From Nansenia antarctica (Eukaryota > Chordata > Actinopteri > Argentiniformes > Microstomatidae): DNA of 64,000 nucleotides. Both the position numbers and the translations under genes were made by a program. Each line of letters begins with the position of its first letter. Within the stretch, counting starts at the first letter, position 1. The notes beneath the pieces are model-generated. The model had not been told where the DNA came from. It made no database searches and saw only the letters and a program-made list of their open reading frames with translations. The stretch covers positions 36,261,134-36,325,133 of the forward strand of contig OZ022342.1 in the NCBI GenBank assembly GCA_963989245.1, read 5' to 3'. Shown piece after piece: positions 46,601 to 54,499 of the stretch.

Positions 46601-49600
46601 TTATTACTTACAAGTCCAGTCCGGACATCACACATACATTTGTAACTTTCTTTTCCCCCCATATGTCTTGGTTTAAGAATGGTATTGAATGTAAAGGTAC
46701 ATTTGGGCATTCACTCTGCTCCATTCCCACCCATATAGTGTCAGTGTCTTGGGATATCCATGCAATCATTGCTCTGAGAGTTGGGCTGCCCAGTAATATT
46801 TTTTCAGGCTAGGTAGGTCCAGACCTCCTCTTTCTTTTGTGCAGAGTAGTCTTTTAAATTTAAGTCTGGGTCGTTTGCCTTGCCAAATGAACCTGGACAA
46901 CCATTTATCCAATACAGAGAAGGTGGAAACAGGAACATAAATAGGTAGTGATTGGAAGAGGAATAGCAACCTTGGTAAAATATAAATTTTTATACTTTCT
47001 ATTCTTCCTATCAAGGAGAGTGGTAGGATTTCCCATCTTGCAAGGTCCTCTTTTATGTGGCCCATCAATTTCCCATAGTTGGCTTTAAACAATTTCGATA
47101 AGTCTGTTGTTATAATAATTCCCAAGTATTTAAATCCCTGCGACCAGTGGAAGTCAAGCCTACCCGACAATTGATTTGGCCAATGTCCAACCAACATCAT
47201 TGCCTCTGATTTTGATTGGTTGATCTGATAACCAGAGAGTTCTCCATATTTCTTTATGGTATCTATCAGCGCAGGGACCGAAAGGACCGGGTCGCTTATA
47301 TAAGTCAGAATATCATCCGCATAAAGGGAAATCTTGTGCTCCTTGTTTCCCATGTCCTTTATGCCCTTTATTTCCTCATTCTGTCTTATAGATGCTGCCA
47401 GGGGTTCAATATTTATAGCGAACAGCAGGGGGCTAAGATAGTCCCCTTGTCTCACCCCTCTTTGTAAGTCAAAGAACCCAGAACAGCATCCATTTACTCT
47501 GACACGTGATTTTGGATTTCTGTAAGTAACTCCCAATCTATAAATTCTGGGTGAAATCCCATTGCAGATAGTGTGCTGTATAAAAAGTCCCAATTCACGG
47601 TGTCAAATGCTTTCTGTGCGTCAAAGCTTATTAACATTGATGTTTGCTTATTTATTTTAGCGCAAGTAATGATGTTTAGGGTTCTTCTTATATTGTTCGC
47701 ACCTTGCCGATTAGGGATGAATCCTGTTTGATCTGGGTTTATCAAAGTAGTAATATGTTTTTGAACTCTTTGTGCCAAAATACTTGTCAGTAATTTCTGG
47801 TTGTTGCATAACAAACTGATGGGTCTGTATCCTTCACATAGAGTTGGGTCTTTCCCTTCTTTATGAATTACAGATATAATGGCCTGTGACCATGTCTCTG
47901 GAGGGTTGTTCTTGGAGAGGGAGTAGCTAAACACCTTAGTTAGTATGGGCGCTAGGTCATTTACGAAGCATTTATAGAATTCTCCAGGGAATCCATCAAC
48001 CCCTGGAGACTTATTGCTTTTAACTTTTTTTATTGCATCTCTTATTTCTGTTTCCGTAATTGGTTCTATCATCTGTTTTGATGCTTCTTCTGATAATGTG
48101 GGGAGGTTTAAACCGGTGAGGAAGGTCTCCGTATTCTCTGCTGATGTTTGTTGTCTGGGATCTTTGTATAAATGTTGGTAGAATGATGCAAAGGCATCTG
48201 CTATCTCTTTGGGTTGAGACACTGTTTTGTTCTGTGTAGGGTGACAGATTTTGGAGACAGTGCGATTGGCTTGGGCTTTACGAAGTTGGAAAGCTAGAAG
48301 GCGGCTAGCCCTATTCCCCATCTCGTAGTATCTCTGTCTGGAGAATCTTAAAGCCCCTTCTGCCTTAAATGATAAGAGTTTGTCTAAGGCTTTTCTTGCC
48401 TCCTTAAGTTCTGTAGCAATGTTACTTGTTCTTGTGGTTTTGTGTTGTGTCTCTAGGAGCTTTATTTTGTTTTCCAGAATTAATTGTTCCTCAAGTCGCT
48501 GTCTCTTTATTTTTGATGATATCTGTATGATTTTTCCTCTGATAACTGCTTTTGCCCCCTCCCACAAAATTGAAGGATTAACTTCGCCATTTTCATTTAT
48601 CTCAAAATATTCTTTTAGAGTATTACTTAATTCTTCCACTGTTTCTGACCTATTTAGCAGTGATACATTTAACCTCCAGTATCTGAAAAAGGAATGCAAG
48701 CCTAGATCCACCTTCATCCACCTTGGGCAGTCCAGACAGGACAGTTGAGTGTTGTCAAACAGTGCCTGGCTCAGTCCAGTCAACCTGGGACCCCCGTGGA
48801 TAAAGGAATGGCCAATCATTCTGCCCACAACCACAAAAAGCCCACTGTCAAGCAGGACATTGGAAGTGGATGGCACAAAATGATTTTCCTCCCCTTCAAA
48901 TAAAAGGGTCTTCCCTGGTCCACCTGGAAAATGGAGTGAGATGAGAACAAGTTTCATTTATCATCCACAATAGTTTTTTATGAATAAGCACAAAACGTGC
49001 TTTTTGTCATATCTGACACCTATTTGCCATTTGTAACAATATCACACTCCATTTGAAATAGAACTGCAAGAATATTACTATAACAACTACAATAATAAAT
49101 AGAAGCTGATGAATAGAAGGGGGCTTGAGGGGCTTACGAGTTTGGCAATGGCGGTTCTCCCTGAGGAGGAGGGGGGCATGGTGGTTCCCTCTGAGGAGGA
49201 GGGGGGCATGGGGGTTCCCTCTGAGGAGGAGGGGGGCATGGCGGTTCTCCCTGAGGAGGAGGGGGGCATGGGGGTTCCCTCTGAGGAGGAGGGGGGCATG
49301 GGGGTTCTCCCTGAGGTGGAGGGGCGCGTGGAGGTTCCCTCTGAGGTGGAGGGGGGCATGGGGGTTTCCCTTGCAGAAGAAAGGAAGAAATGTTTAGACA
49401 TTTGGTTACTACATTGAAATTACCAATACTATTGTTTCATAAATACTGGCATATGAAATAACAAAAATGTCAAACTTACACACAACTGTCCACATGCTCA
49501 TTAATAATAGAGTGTAGGAATCGTTGACCACAATATAAACAGCCCACCATGGGTCCATTACATGGTTCAACATCCATAGGCACCTAGAATTAGACAAATA

Positions 49601-51029
49601 CAACACTGATCGAATCAGATACATGCTACAAGTTTGATACAATAACAGACAATACAGTACTGTTTTATCCTTAAATTTCACTTTGTCCCAATACTAATGG
49701 AGGTACTACTGTACAAGTCAGAAATAATCAGTGTATTACTAATTTAAATATACAGTACACGATAATATAAAGGCAAGTGTCCAACCCTCACATCAAGCAC
49801 ACAGACATGGGAATCAAGAAGGAATAATGTCATAACAGAGGAATCTAATGTGTTAAGAAAGCTTGCTTCACTTACAGGATCCAGATCCAGATCTTTCTGA
49901 AGGGGCCTGATATAAATAGTGGATGTTCCCAGAAGACATCCACAAAGAAAGAGTGGAGTATAACCACTACCAGGACATTGGATTACATCCAGAGCTCTTG
50001 TTCTGTTCTGGCCCCGTGGCCTGAGTAGTTCAATTCCTCCACTGCCTTCAAGCTTGGGATACACCAAGGTCAATTGTTCCATAAACCCCTGGGCACTGCA
50101 CCTTTTGTCTTTATATACAGGGGTGCACATAACTGGTGCGCCAGTGCGCATGCGTCGCCAAAATGCATGCTGCGCGGCAGATCAGCCGCATGAAGGCGCT
50201 CTTGCGCACCAACAGCTTTTTTGGGGGGGGGGAAAGTTGATTTCAGTGTTTACAGAACAGAGCAGTGCTTAAAGAGATGTCCGTTTATATCAGTGTGTTT
50301 AAAGAACAGACATTCAGTTAGTGCTTAAAGAGATGTCAGTTTATTTCAGTGTGTTTAAAGAACAGACATTCAGTTAGTGCTTAAAGAGATGTCAGTTGAT
50401 TTCATTGTGTTTAAAGGAGTCGGACAGACTTTCATTCTTAAAGAGCAGTCATTTGATTTTGCATTTGTTTCTTTTGTTTTGCACACAATAATTTGGTCGT
50501 TCATCTTTATTTATGAATAAATGTAGTTTTGCTAATAATATATCCATGTATCCCTTTTTTATCCATCCTGTGGGACGGGTCGTGACTCGCGAGCTCGGGG
50601 AGCACCAAGCAGCATCCCTAGGTGCTCCTCTGAGCACTGGCCCCAAAAAGTTATGTGCACCCCTGTTTATATATATACAGTATATATAAAAAAAGATTAC
50701 ACAGGTTACTATTAGGACAAGTCCAAAGAACAAGTTATTAAACAGCCCTGTAAGACAAGCTACTCGTTAAAAAAATACAAAAAACATTTTTATTAACATT
50801 AGGCTACATTGTCTAGCAATTTTACCAGGGAACGTTATGCGCCTGTTAACCAAACCAGCCACCACGAGTTCCTCCTTTAAAAAGGCAGAAGGGACACGGC
50901 TGTCCTGTCTGCCACTCAGGCAGAAAAAGTTGTGGGTGTAAGGTGAGGGTCGTTCCGGTCTGCGCTGGACACCACTGCTCCCAACTGACGTTGACCGGCG
51001 ATACGGCATAAACAGCCGTGACACCTCAC
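37423..51029 (-). CDS. UBZ4-HECT ubiquitin-ligase-like gene, at least nine exons (extent of the gene)
   Basis: Exons in order on the minus strand: 51029-50826, ~50101-49876, 49583-49480, 49369-49138, 48923-~48705, 39816-39688, 39531-39391, 37967-37838, 37640-37423. Most have clear AG acceptors and GT donors. Domains: an N-terminal region (THNFFCLSG, LKEELVVAGL), a domain ending IYIRPLQKDLDLDP, a Rad18-type UBZ4 finger, a Ser/Pro minisatellite, then the HECT-like domain with C-lobe Cys. It resembles the fish multi-copy family often labelled G2/M phase-specific E3 ubiquitin ligase-like, by my recollection. A phase mismatch between exons 49138 and 48923, and the absence of the usual segment opening the HECT N-lobe, suggest a missing exon or decay. 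Expression is unknown. Confidence 0.65.
37838..37967 (-). CDS. HECT-type gene, penultimate exon
   Basis: Encodes MILGRIVWPTAESEDSDDD and CRCRVTGFLREYIEK; donor AAG then GTAAGTA, phase 1. Spliced to 37640 it gives EYIEKATSEELNQLLKFWVG without a break. Confidence 0.8.
38012..39019. mobile_element. Nonautonomous hAT element, long copy (TSD ATTATAGG)
   Basis: Ends CAGGGGTGCACATAACT and complement, flanked by ATTATAGG at 38004-38011 and 39020-39027. Contains tandem GTGTTTAAAGAACAGACATT-type units (38640-38770). It shares both ends with the 548-bp copy at 50118-50665; the extra length is internal. Confidence 0.92.
39391..39531 (-). CDS. HECT-type gene, penultimate-but-one exon
   Basis: Encodes VLGRRREQVKQLRKGLKECQ, VLHLLKERPEAVEVLL and SSSVNVVPE. 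141 bp, phase 0 at both ends, with acceptor ATTGTAG and donor GAG then GTATTA. A 1-kb hAT element lies in the following intron. Confidence 0.78.
39688..39816 (-). CDS. HECT-type gene, exon downstream of the L1
   Basis: Encodes LNGQRNLREDEQ, DLCLNWDLPQLTSDNRKWL and AEKILIHA, ending GCA then GTAGGT in phase 0. 129 bp, 43 codons. The next exon continues VLGRRREQVKQL. Confidence 0.75.
39817..40397. other. Intron and 3' end of the L1, no further exon recognised
   Basis: A/T-rich sequence with AAC/AAT-rich simple repeats (40170-40380, probably the L1 3' UTR in minus sense). Confidence 0.5.
40398..41149 (-). pseudogene. L1 ORF2 C-terminal region
   Basis: Contains the L1 C-terminal Cys-rich segment: GHKVTNSPNWKEFGWKIKMR and RGCDMVGDHTHIFWDCPKI, then a basic C-terminus to 40398. 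A one-base break occurs between TPLITWKHG and METWKWST around 40820. The upstream part lies beyond the MITE at 41773-42000 (FEQLKEEYDLPNQ). Confidence 0.82.
41168..41769. mobile_element. MITE with GGGCCCTATTATGCACTTC ends, copy 1 (TSD TTG)
   Basis: Ends are inverted and flanked by TTG at 41165-41167 and 41770-41772. The interior is rich in GGCGCCTA / TTAAGACG palindromic blocks. Inserted in the L1. Confidence 0.87.
42007..42217 (+). repeat. Gypsy 2 5' LTR
   Basis: 211 bp, begins TGTTGTGTCCTGCCC and ends CCGGACATCACA. Confidence 0.95.
42220..42229 (+). other. Primer-binding site, tRNA-Ser-like
   Basis: TGGCGACGAG two bases after the 5' LTR; the same primer family as Gypsy 1. Confidence 0.7.
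42257..46159 (+). CDS. Gypsy 2 Gag-Pol, 1300 aa, apparently intact
   Basis: A single uninterrupted ORF. Gag comes first, then knuckles CYRCGSDGHLANATNC and CRQCNRVGHFAKVC (about residues 215-255). Protease has LLVDTGSSVSILP. RT has IRMCVDLREPNKAV and an intact catalytic YYIDDVIIHG near residue 585. RNase H starts IISTDASDYGLGAV. The integrase has the zinc finger (HESHQGVVRTK, CHLCQ) and catalytic residues in MDIVGPF, VTDNGVQFT and NGAIERFNR. It ends SGWLKDYVS. With identical LTRs, TSD, PBS and PPT this is the most plausibly active element in the window. Confidence 0.96.
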   Translation: MAVNVPFPCFFLPAPGEPTIPFKTWRKIFENYLLVINASGNAWPAARRRAVLLHCLGTEGQRLFYSLPNTGADYDTAMTALEEYFVPKTNTVAERHAFRKRVQMQNETVLQYVIALRELAATCDYGDRADEAIRDQLVEHLHNPRIRERLLMDNKLTLERAMTTATQIEAATEQAKAFCEPRAASVQAVQHTPQRKGGQWGKRTKPREASQRKTCYRCGSDGHLANATNCPAASVTCRQCNRVGHFAKVCRSTQTHTKEVREVDLPEFTVLYTEHSARNSDKITCTVEIISEHSQSSKVELLVDTGSSVSILPQSIYAQYFKNIPLTEPTARLVSYSKTSIPVLGCMSADVSLHGRTAPGTFFIVERGTSLMGRDLMTVLSVHIANNKVVPPNDSASLPTPVLQCTTASAPAAVGCAENFVHRVKVDSSVTPVRQKLRRLPLSVRDAVSDELKRLLAAGVIEPVDASAWVSPIVVIQKKTGKIRMCVDLREPNKAVIIDAFPLPHMDELLSSLKGSTIFSSIDLANAYYQVPLAEESRDLTAFITHDGLYRFCRVPYGLASAPAAFQKMMSIILADLPGVEYYIDDVIIHGSDRHTHDEALKVTLQRLKSAGLQLNNDKCRFREPSLPFLGHTVSADGLLPDTVRIQAIAEAPAPTDATTLRSFLGLLSWYSKFLPNHATVVEPMRACLRQTDSAFQWTDEAQASYERVKQLLVKSQALALFDPALHTIISTDASDYGLGAVMSQVGPDNVERTVAFASRTLSAAERKYAVVEKEALACVWAVERWRTYLWGRRFTLKTDHQALTTLMTTKGVGRAGLRVARWSARLMSYNYDVTYRPGSDNAPADCMSRLPLPAASAPADDDTEYVALLTSTSESLSAADLDSACASCPELTMLRVIISSGWPPSSKGLDPVLLPYYPLRHELSVKDSFIFRGSRVLVPDALRPALISIAHESHQGVVRTKQRLRELYWWPKMDDQVLSAIRACHLCQSNDKTAKPRPGPLQPVPLPDGPWQKVAMDIVGPFETAAPDCRYAVTMTDYFSKWPEVAFTRDITTNTVLAFMSSVFSRHGNPLNIVTDNGVQFTSASFTSFLKDRQISHSRSSLYYPAANGAIERFNRVLKQTIQLAIQQHQPWKPAVVDFLQVYRATPHATTGSSPFELLHGRPMRTKLTLLPPAPECTPATMNIRHRVSERQRKMKAYTDAKRGARPPAFQKGDKVRVKNPLHVMKGHRRYSDPLTISKKVGDSTYILSDGKTWNASHLTAFPDTAATTDGDTVEPVVDHSPRPRRNIQRSGWLKDYVS
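46422..46632 (+). repeat. Gypsy 2 3' LTR
   Basis: Identical to the 5' LTR as read; preceded by the purine tract at 46411-46421. Confidence 0.95.
46766..48705 (-). pseudogene. L1 ORF2 reverse transcriptase, frameshifted
   Basis: From WRLNVSLLN the protein runs through KSNKSPGVDGFPGEFYK, GYRPISLLCNN, PDQTGFIPNRQG and SFDAQKAFDTVNW. A frameshift near 47560 follows FIDW. It resumes with RVRVNGCCSGFFDLQRGVRQ and the catalytic YADDIL, then TKERGGLDLPSLKKYYW. A second break occurs near 46766, after which AWISQDTDTIWV continues toward the Gypsy insertion. Confidence 0.87.
48705..48923 (-). CDS. HECT-type gene, HECT N-lobe exon fused to an L1 insertion
   Basis: After the acceptor TTTTCCAG it encodes LLFEGEENHFVPSTSNVLL, then LFVVVGRMIGHSFIHGGPR and GLSQALFDNTQLSCLDCP, a HECT N-lobe segment. 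Immediately afterwards the frame runs on into L1 ORF2 (FFRYWRLNVSLLN). The L1 therefore starts at or within a few codons of the exon end. A weak donor (ATGAAG then GTGGAT) near 48705 would keep phase with exon 39816. Confidence 0.65.
49138..49369 (-). CDS. HECT-type gene, Ser/Pro repeat exon made of a 30-bp minisatellite
   Basis: Acceptor TTCTGCAAG and donor CTC then GTAAGC bracket a 232-bp open stretch. In phase with the UBZ4 exon it reads (PMPPSSSEGT) decapeptides, about seven units. All three frames are open because the 30-bp unit has no stop, so reading frame depends on splicing. It joins the next exon out of phase by one base as annotated. Confidence 0.6.
49151..49364. repeat. 30-bp minisatellite, ~7 copies
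   Basis: Units of GGTTCCCTCTGAGGAGGAGG and GGGGCATGG with few substitutions. They alternate between two subtypes (TTCTCCCTG and TTCCCTCTG). Confidence 0.93.
49480..49583 (-). CDS. HECT-type gene, UBZ4 zinc-finger exon
   Basis: Encodes VGCLYCGQRF, then an INEHVDSC segment. Spacing is C-x2-C-x11-H-x3-C, the Rad18-type UBZ4 ubiquitin-binding finger. Acceptor TTCTAG and donor TGT then GTAAGT fit; it ends in phase 2. Confidence 0.75.
49876..50101 (-). CDS. HECT-type gene, second recognised exon
   Basis: Encodes FMEQLTLVYPKLEGSGGIEL through STIYIRPLQKDLDLDP and ends at a consensus donor GTAAGTG. The acceptor is either at 50101 or 50095. A hAT element (50118-50665) sits only about 17 bp upstream, in the acceptor's pyrimidine/branch region, and may impair splicing. 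Confidence 0.65.
50118..50665. mobile_element. Nonautonomous hAT element, short copy (TSD TTTATATA)
   Basis: Same termini as 38012-39019, flanked by TTTATATA at 50110-50117 and 50666-50673. An internal deletion derivative relative to the long copy. Confidence 0.92.
50826..51029 (-). CDS. HECT-type gene, N-terminal exon
   Basis: Acceptor GGATGTAG precedes 51029 and donor CCTG then GTAAAA follows 50826. Encodes EVSRLFMPYRRS, PYTHNFFCLSGRQ and SAFLKEELVVAGLVNRRITF, a pattern I recall from N-termini of fish HECT-like proteins. The preceding exon should lie in or near the right arm. Confidence 0.65.
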
Positions 51030-51146
51030 CTACATCCAATAAACATGATGATTAAAATATATCCTCTGTAATTTTGGGTACAATTAAGTATGTCACTAGC
51101 TAACTTCACGTTATTACTGGGCTGTCCGGTTATAATAATGTAGTGT

Positions 51147-51838
51147 GAATGCAGAGATGTGTAGAAATGTCTACCTTGTCATGATTACAAAGATACCACT
51201 TGAACACACACACACTGTGACACATTGGTCACACGCGCGGGCACACGAAACACACACACACACAACACACAGTTTCAGATCTACTAACGGGTCTTCGTCG
51301 TCATCGTTGGCATCGCGAATCATAGCGAATCATAGCGCCACCTATGGCCGGAAAGGGCAGAACCTATGGCCGGAACCGGAAGGAAAATATGGTACCTACA
51401 TCGGAATGCAATACAATGCAAATTACATCGGATATCGAAAAGCAATTCAAATTAGTACCCAACACTCAAATGCAATACAATGCAAATTACACCGGATATC
51501 GAAAAGCAATGCAAATTATTACACCGACACTCGAATGAAATACACTCATGACCAAATGTAATACGCTACGCTCAAATGTAATACACATGCTCAATGGAAT
51601 ACACTCATGACCAAATGTAATGCGCTGCGCTCAAATGTAATACACATGCTCAATGGAATACACTCGTGACCAAATGTAATACGCTGCGCTCAAATGTAAT
51701 ACACATTGATTTTATTTTGGCACAAATATGCCGTATTTTTGCATTGTATATAGTGTTACACGTGTATTGCATTCCGATGTGTGTATTGCATTCCGATGTG
51801 TGTATTGCATTTGAATGTGGCATGATCCACCTTCCATA
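51147..51838 (-). repeat. Right terminal inverted repeat of the giant element
   Basis: The inverted counterpart of 35145-35854, 692 bp, with few substitutions and small indels. In minus sense its inner part contains an acidic frame (NDDDEDPLVDLKLC near 51300-51270) that could be the first exon or leader of the HECT-type gene. The left arm has the matching segment. Confidence 0.88.
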
Positions 51839-52202
51839 GTGTCTTGAGCTCGACCTCAAATGGTTTTGTTCGTTTCCATCCTCCTTTCATGCAGTGTCTT
51901 CATGCTGTATATCACTATCCTGTTGGTTAAGAGGGAATGAGTGGATTTGGTCTTTGGTCTTAAAAGTGCTGATGTCGCAGTTCAGACAGCACACAACAAC
52001 CTCCTTATTCAGCTGGGAGAGGTCCTCGTGTTTTCCCACAACAGGCAGTGAAGAGAGAGAAGCTTTCTCAGCCCGAGAAATCCTCTATCTCTCCTTCACC
52101 TCTCCTCCCCTGTCGTATGCCTCTAGCTCTCCTTCTCCTCTCCTCCTCTGTCGTATGCCTCTATCTCTCCTTCTCCCCTCCTCCCCTGTTGTATGCCTCT
52201 AG

Positions 52203-52898
52203 GGGCCCTATTATGCACTTCTTAACTTGCCGTCTTAAGTGTTAATTAAGACGCACCGCCAGGTTAAGACCTACCGCCACCCTTATTATGCGCTTCATAC
52301 GCGCTACTGCTATTATGCAGGTGTCGATAGGCGCCCACACATAAGACGTAAAACTCCCGTGCATATATTGCTCATTGTGGGAGTGTTCATATGTTAATGA
52401 AGTGCACTAGGCGCCCCTGCTATTATGCGATCTGACTTTGCTCCTATCGCTAAGAAGTGGTTTGAAAAGTTCTTAAGTTTAGACTTCATGCACGTTTTGA
52501 AACACGAGCGCGCCTCCGCGGTTTGCGCATGCATGTGGGCACACATGAACACGCACGTGGCTCCACGGCAAGACGTCAAATACGGTCACAGTATAAATGC
52601 TTTATTTCAGAAGGGAGAGGCAGAGAAGCGCGCTGACCTCCTTCTCAGGACTTCCATAATAGCATAGCGCTAATGACTCAACGCAGCCGGTTCTTAAAGG
52701 GAATGGCACCTGGCACGCTGATTGGGTTGATTGAGAAGACGCCCAAAACACACCCATGACTAAATTCTTTGCTTAGCGCCGGGTTTTAGGCGCCCACTAC
52801 AGCACGCATAATAGCAAAGTGGCCTTGACCACGCCTCCTCCACGTCTTAAGTTTAGATCTACCGCCTCGTCTTATTGATGAAGTGCATAATAGGGCCC
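52203..52898. mobile_element. MITE with GGGCCCTATTATGCACTTC ends, copy 2
   Basis: Same ends and interior as 41168-41769, with a unique internal stretch (about 52530-52655). Flanked by TAG and TAA, an imperfect 3-bp duplication, and inserted into a CT-rich minisatellite. Confidence 0.85.
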
Positions 52899-53058
52899 TA
52901 ACTCTCCTTCTCCTCTCCTCCTCTGTCGTATGCCTCTAGCTCTCCTTCTCCTCTCCTCCCCTGTTGTATGCCTCTAGCTCTCCTTCTCTCCTCCTCTGTC
53001 TCTCTTGCGTTCTCTACCAACCTCAGTCCCCATCCCCCTCTCTCTTTCTCTCTCTCCT

Positions 53059-53059
<1 letters not shown>

Positions 53060-53120
<61 letters not shown>
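53060..53120. repeat. (CT)n microsatellite
   Basis: A CT run of nearly 30 units. Confidence 0.93.
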
Positions 53121-53123
<3 letters not shown>

Positions 53124-53955
53124 AGCCATGCATCTATCATCTGCTCTTTGGCAAGTACACGTGTTTGGCTTTTACCAGACGCCAAAGTGACTTACAACAA
53201 ATACATTTGTCTAAGTAAGTGAATCATCTATCCATCAGTCATCATAAGAAAAACAAATCTATGTTAACGTTGTAAAGTGTTACGCAGTTAGAACATCATA
53301 AAAAAAAAAATTAACATCTGGAAAACATTTGCAAATACTTTGGAATATAGTTAACAGTTTAGTATTCAATAACGTTTCAAACTGTTGGAATAACTTTAAT
53401 AGTGAGTTCATTATTTACTAATGGTTTAGAAATGGCTTATAAAGTCATATTGTTATATAGGCCTACTCACTGAATACTTTATTAGGAACACTATCACCAG
53501 TAGTGTGGCAGTCAGGACCTGGGTTGGGGTTGGATTGGTATGATTGTTACATTCAACCCTCTATCCCTCTATCCCGCTCTATGGGAAAACCTCCATGTAC
53601 AGTACCCAGGTCAGCTGGTGATCAGTCTTCCCTTCCTGTTCACATGCATCACATGGGTTAACAACGGGTTCTACAACAGCATGTTTGGATACTGGATTCT
53701 GATTGGCTAGCAACAGTGGTAAATACCCCAACTCCCTTCAGTTCAGCTCCAACCATTTCCAGTATCAATGCGCCTCCCAATCAATCTGATTAAGAACACC
53801 TGGCCTAGCCTACAATGTAATGGTTGATCTTGTTTATGGGACTATATTCTGTGACGGAAGGATATATGTATTCTGAAATTATTAATGATTTGTAAATAAA
53901 TGAATTTAATGTTACAACCGTGTATTTTGTATATTATGTGGTAGCTTTTGTAGAA

Positions 53956-54084
53956 AAGCAATTTACCATTCGAGTGCGGGGCTTGTGGAGACATTTACCA
54001 CTGGTACAGGCGAAGCCTCGTGCCACAACCCTGTACCAGTGGTGGATGTCTCCACACCCCCTTCCTCTCAGGGTAAATTGCTTC
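53956..54084. repeat. Imperfect foldback hairpin
   Basis: AAGCAATTTACC, GGAGACAT and ACCACTGGTACAGG on the left pair with CCTGTACCAGTGGT, ATGTCTCC and GGTAAATTGCTT on the right. The stem totals about 55 bp with a short loop. Confidence 0.72.
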
Positions 54085-54499
54085 CATTTTGAATTGGGAC
54101 CTTTGATGTCTATAGGAGCCCATGTGACCCACCTGTGGAATGGTAAACAACCCGCTCAGTGTGTGTCGCCAGATGAGCTTTTCCGCGTTAGAGAATACGT
54201 TCTTGTCCAACTCGGTGTTTCCTCTTGCGAGTTGTAACGTACCGTGCATTGATGCAACCATGCGTTATGTCGGCTTGAAAATGTTTTATAACGGAGGTGT
54301 AGCGTACTTGTGATTTGATCTTGACATTACTCGTGCTCTACCGTGCTCTCTAGCGACCTTCCTCTGTCTCTGTCTCTGTCTCCTCCTCCTTTCTTGTTTC
54401 ATTCCTACTTTGTGTCAAACATTGAAGCTCTTGTATGTCGTCGTTGTCACAAGAAAGGCTAAAACTCTCTCTTCTCTTTGCTCCTCCTCTCTCCTCTAG

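Larger units (their letters stand above)
42007..46632 (+). mobile_element. Gypsy-type LTR retrotransposon 2, intact, LTRs identical as read (TSD CATAC)
   Basis: 211-bp LTRs at 42007-42217 and 46422-46632 (TGTTGTGTCC...CATCACA) show no difference by eye and are flanked by CATAC at 42002-42006 and 46633-46637. PBS TGGCGACGAG starts at 42220, and a purine tract AAAGGGGGAAA at 46411-46421 abuts the 3' LTR. The LTR holds an AATAAA signal. No env. Confidence 0.96.
40398..48705 (-). mobile_element. L1-type LINE, 5'-truncated ORF2 with nested Gypsy and MITE
   Basis: ORF2 pieces in minus order are 48705-46640, 42000-41773 and 41164-40398, interrupted by the Gypsy element (42007-46632) and the MITE (41168-41769). 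The endonuclease and ORF1 are absent. The 5' truncation point abuts a HECT exon. Confidence 0.82.
35145..51838. mobile_element. Candidate giant inverted-repeat element carrying a HECT/UBZ4 gene (duplication GTGTCT)
   Basis: A 710-bp arm at 35145-35854 is the near-identical inverted copy of 51147-51838. The arms end in TATGGAAGGTGGATC and its complement. Directly outside both ends lies GTGTCT (35139-35144, 51839-51844), as expected for a 6-bp target-site duplication. Length is 16,694 bp, or under 7 kb once the nested L1, Gypsy, hAT and MITE insertions are taken out. The only gene seen inside is a minus-strand HECT-type gene starting near the right arm. No transposase was recognised, so it could be nonautonomous, a captured-gene element or an unknown superfamily. 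Confidence 0.68.
51839..54499. other. Intergenic or intronic DNA upstream of the DLGAP exon
   Basis: Contains TATGCCTCTAGCTCTCCTTC minisatellite units (52080-52200 and 52899-52990) split by a MITE, a (CT)n run (53060-53120), an L2-tail-like fragment (53163-53230) and a foldback. No exon was identified. Confidence 0.5.

Noticed and set aside
35145..51838. Polinton/Maverick assignment of the giant unit
   Set aside because: Size, long TIRs and 6-bp TSD fit, but no integrase, DNA polymerase B, ATPase or capsid genes are seen and the ends do not start AG.
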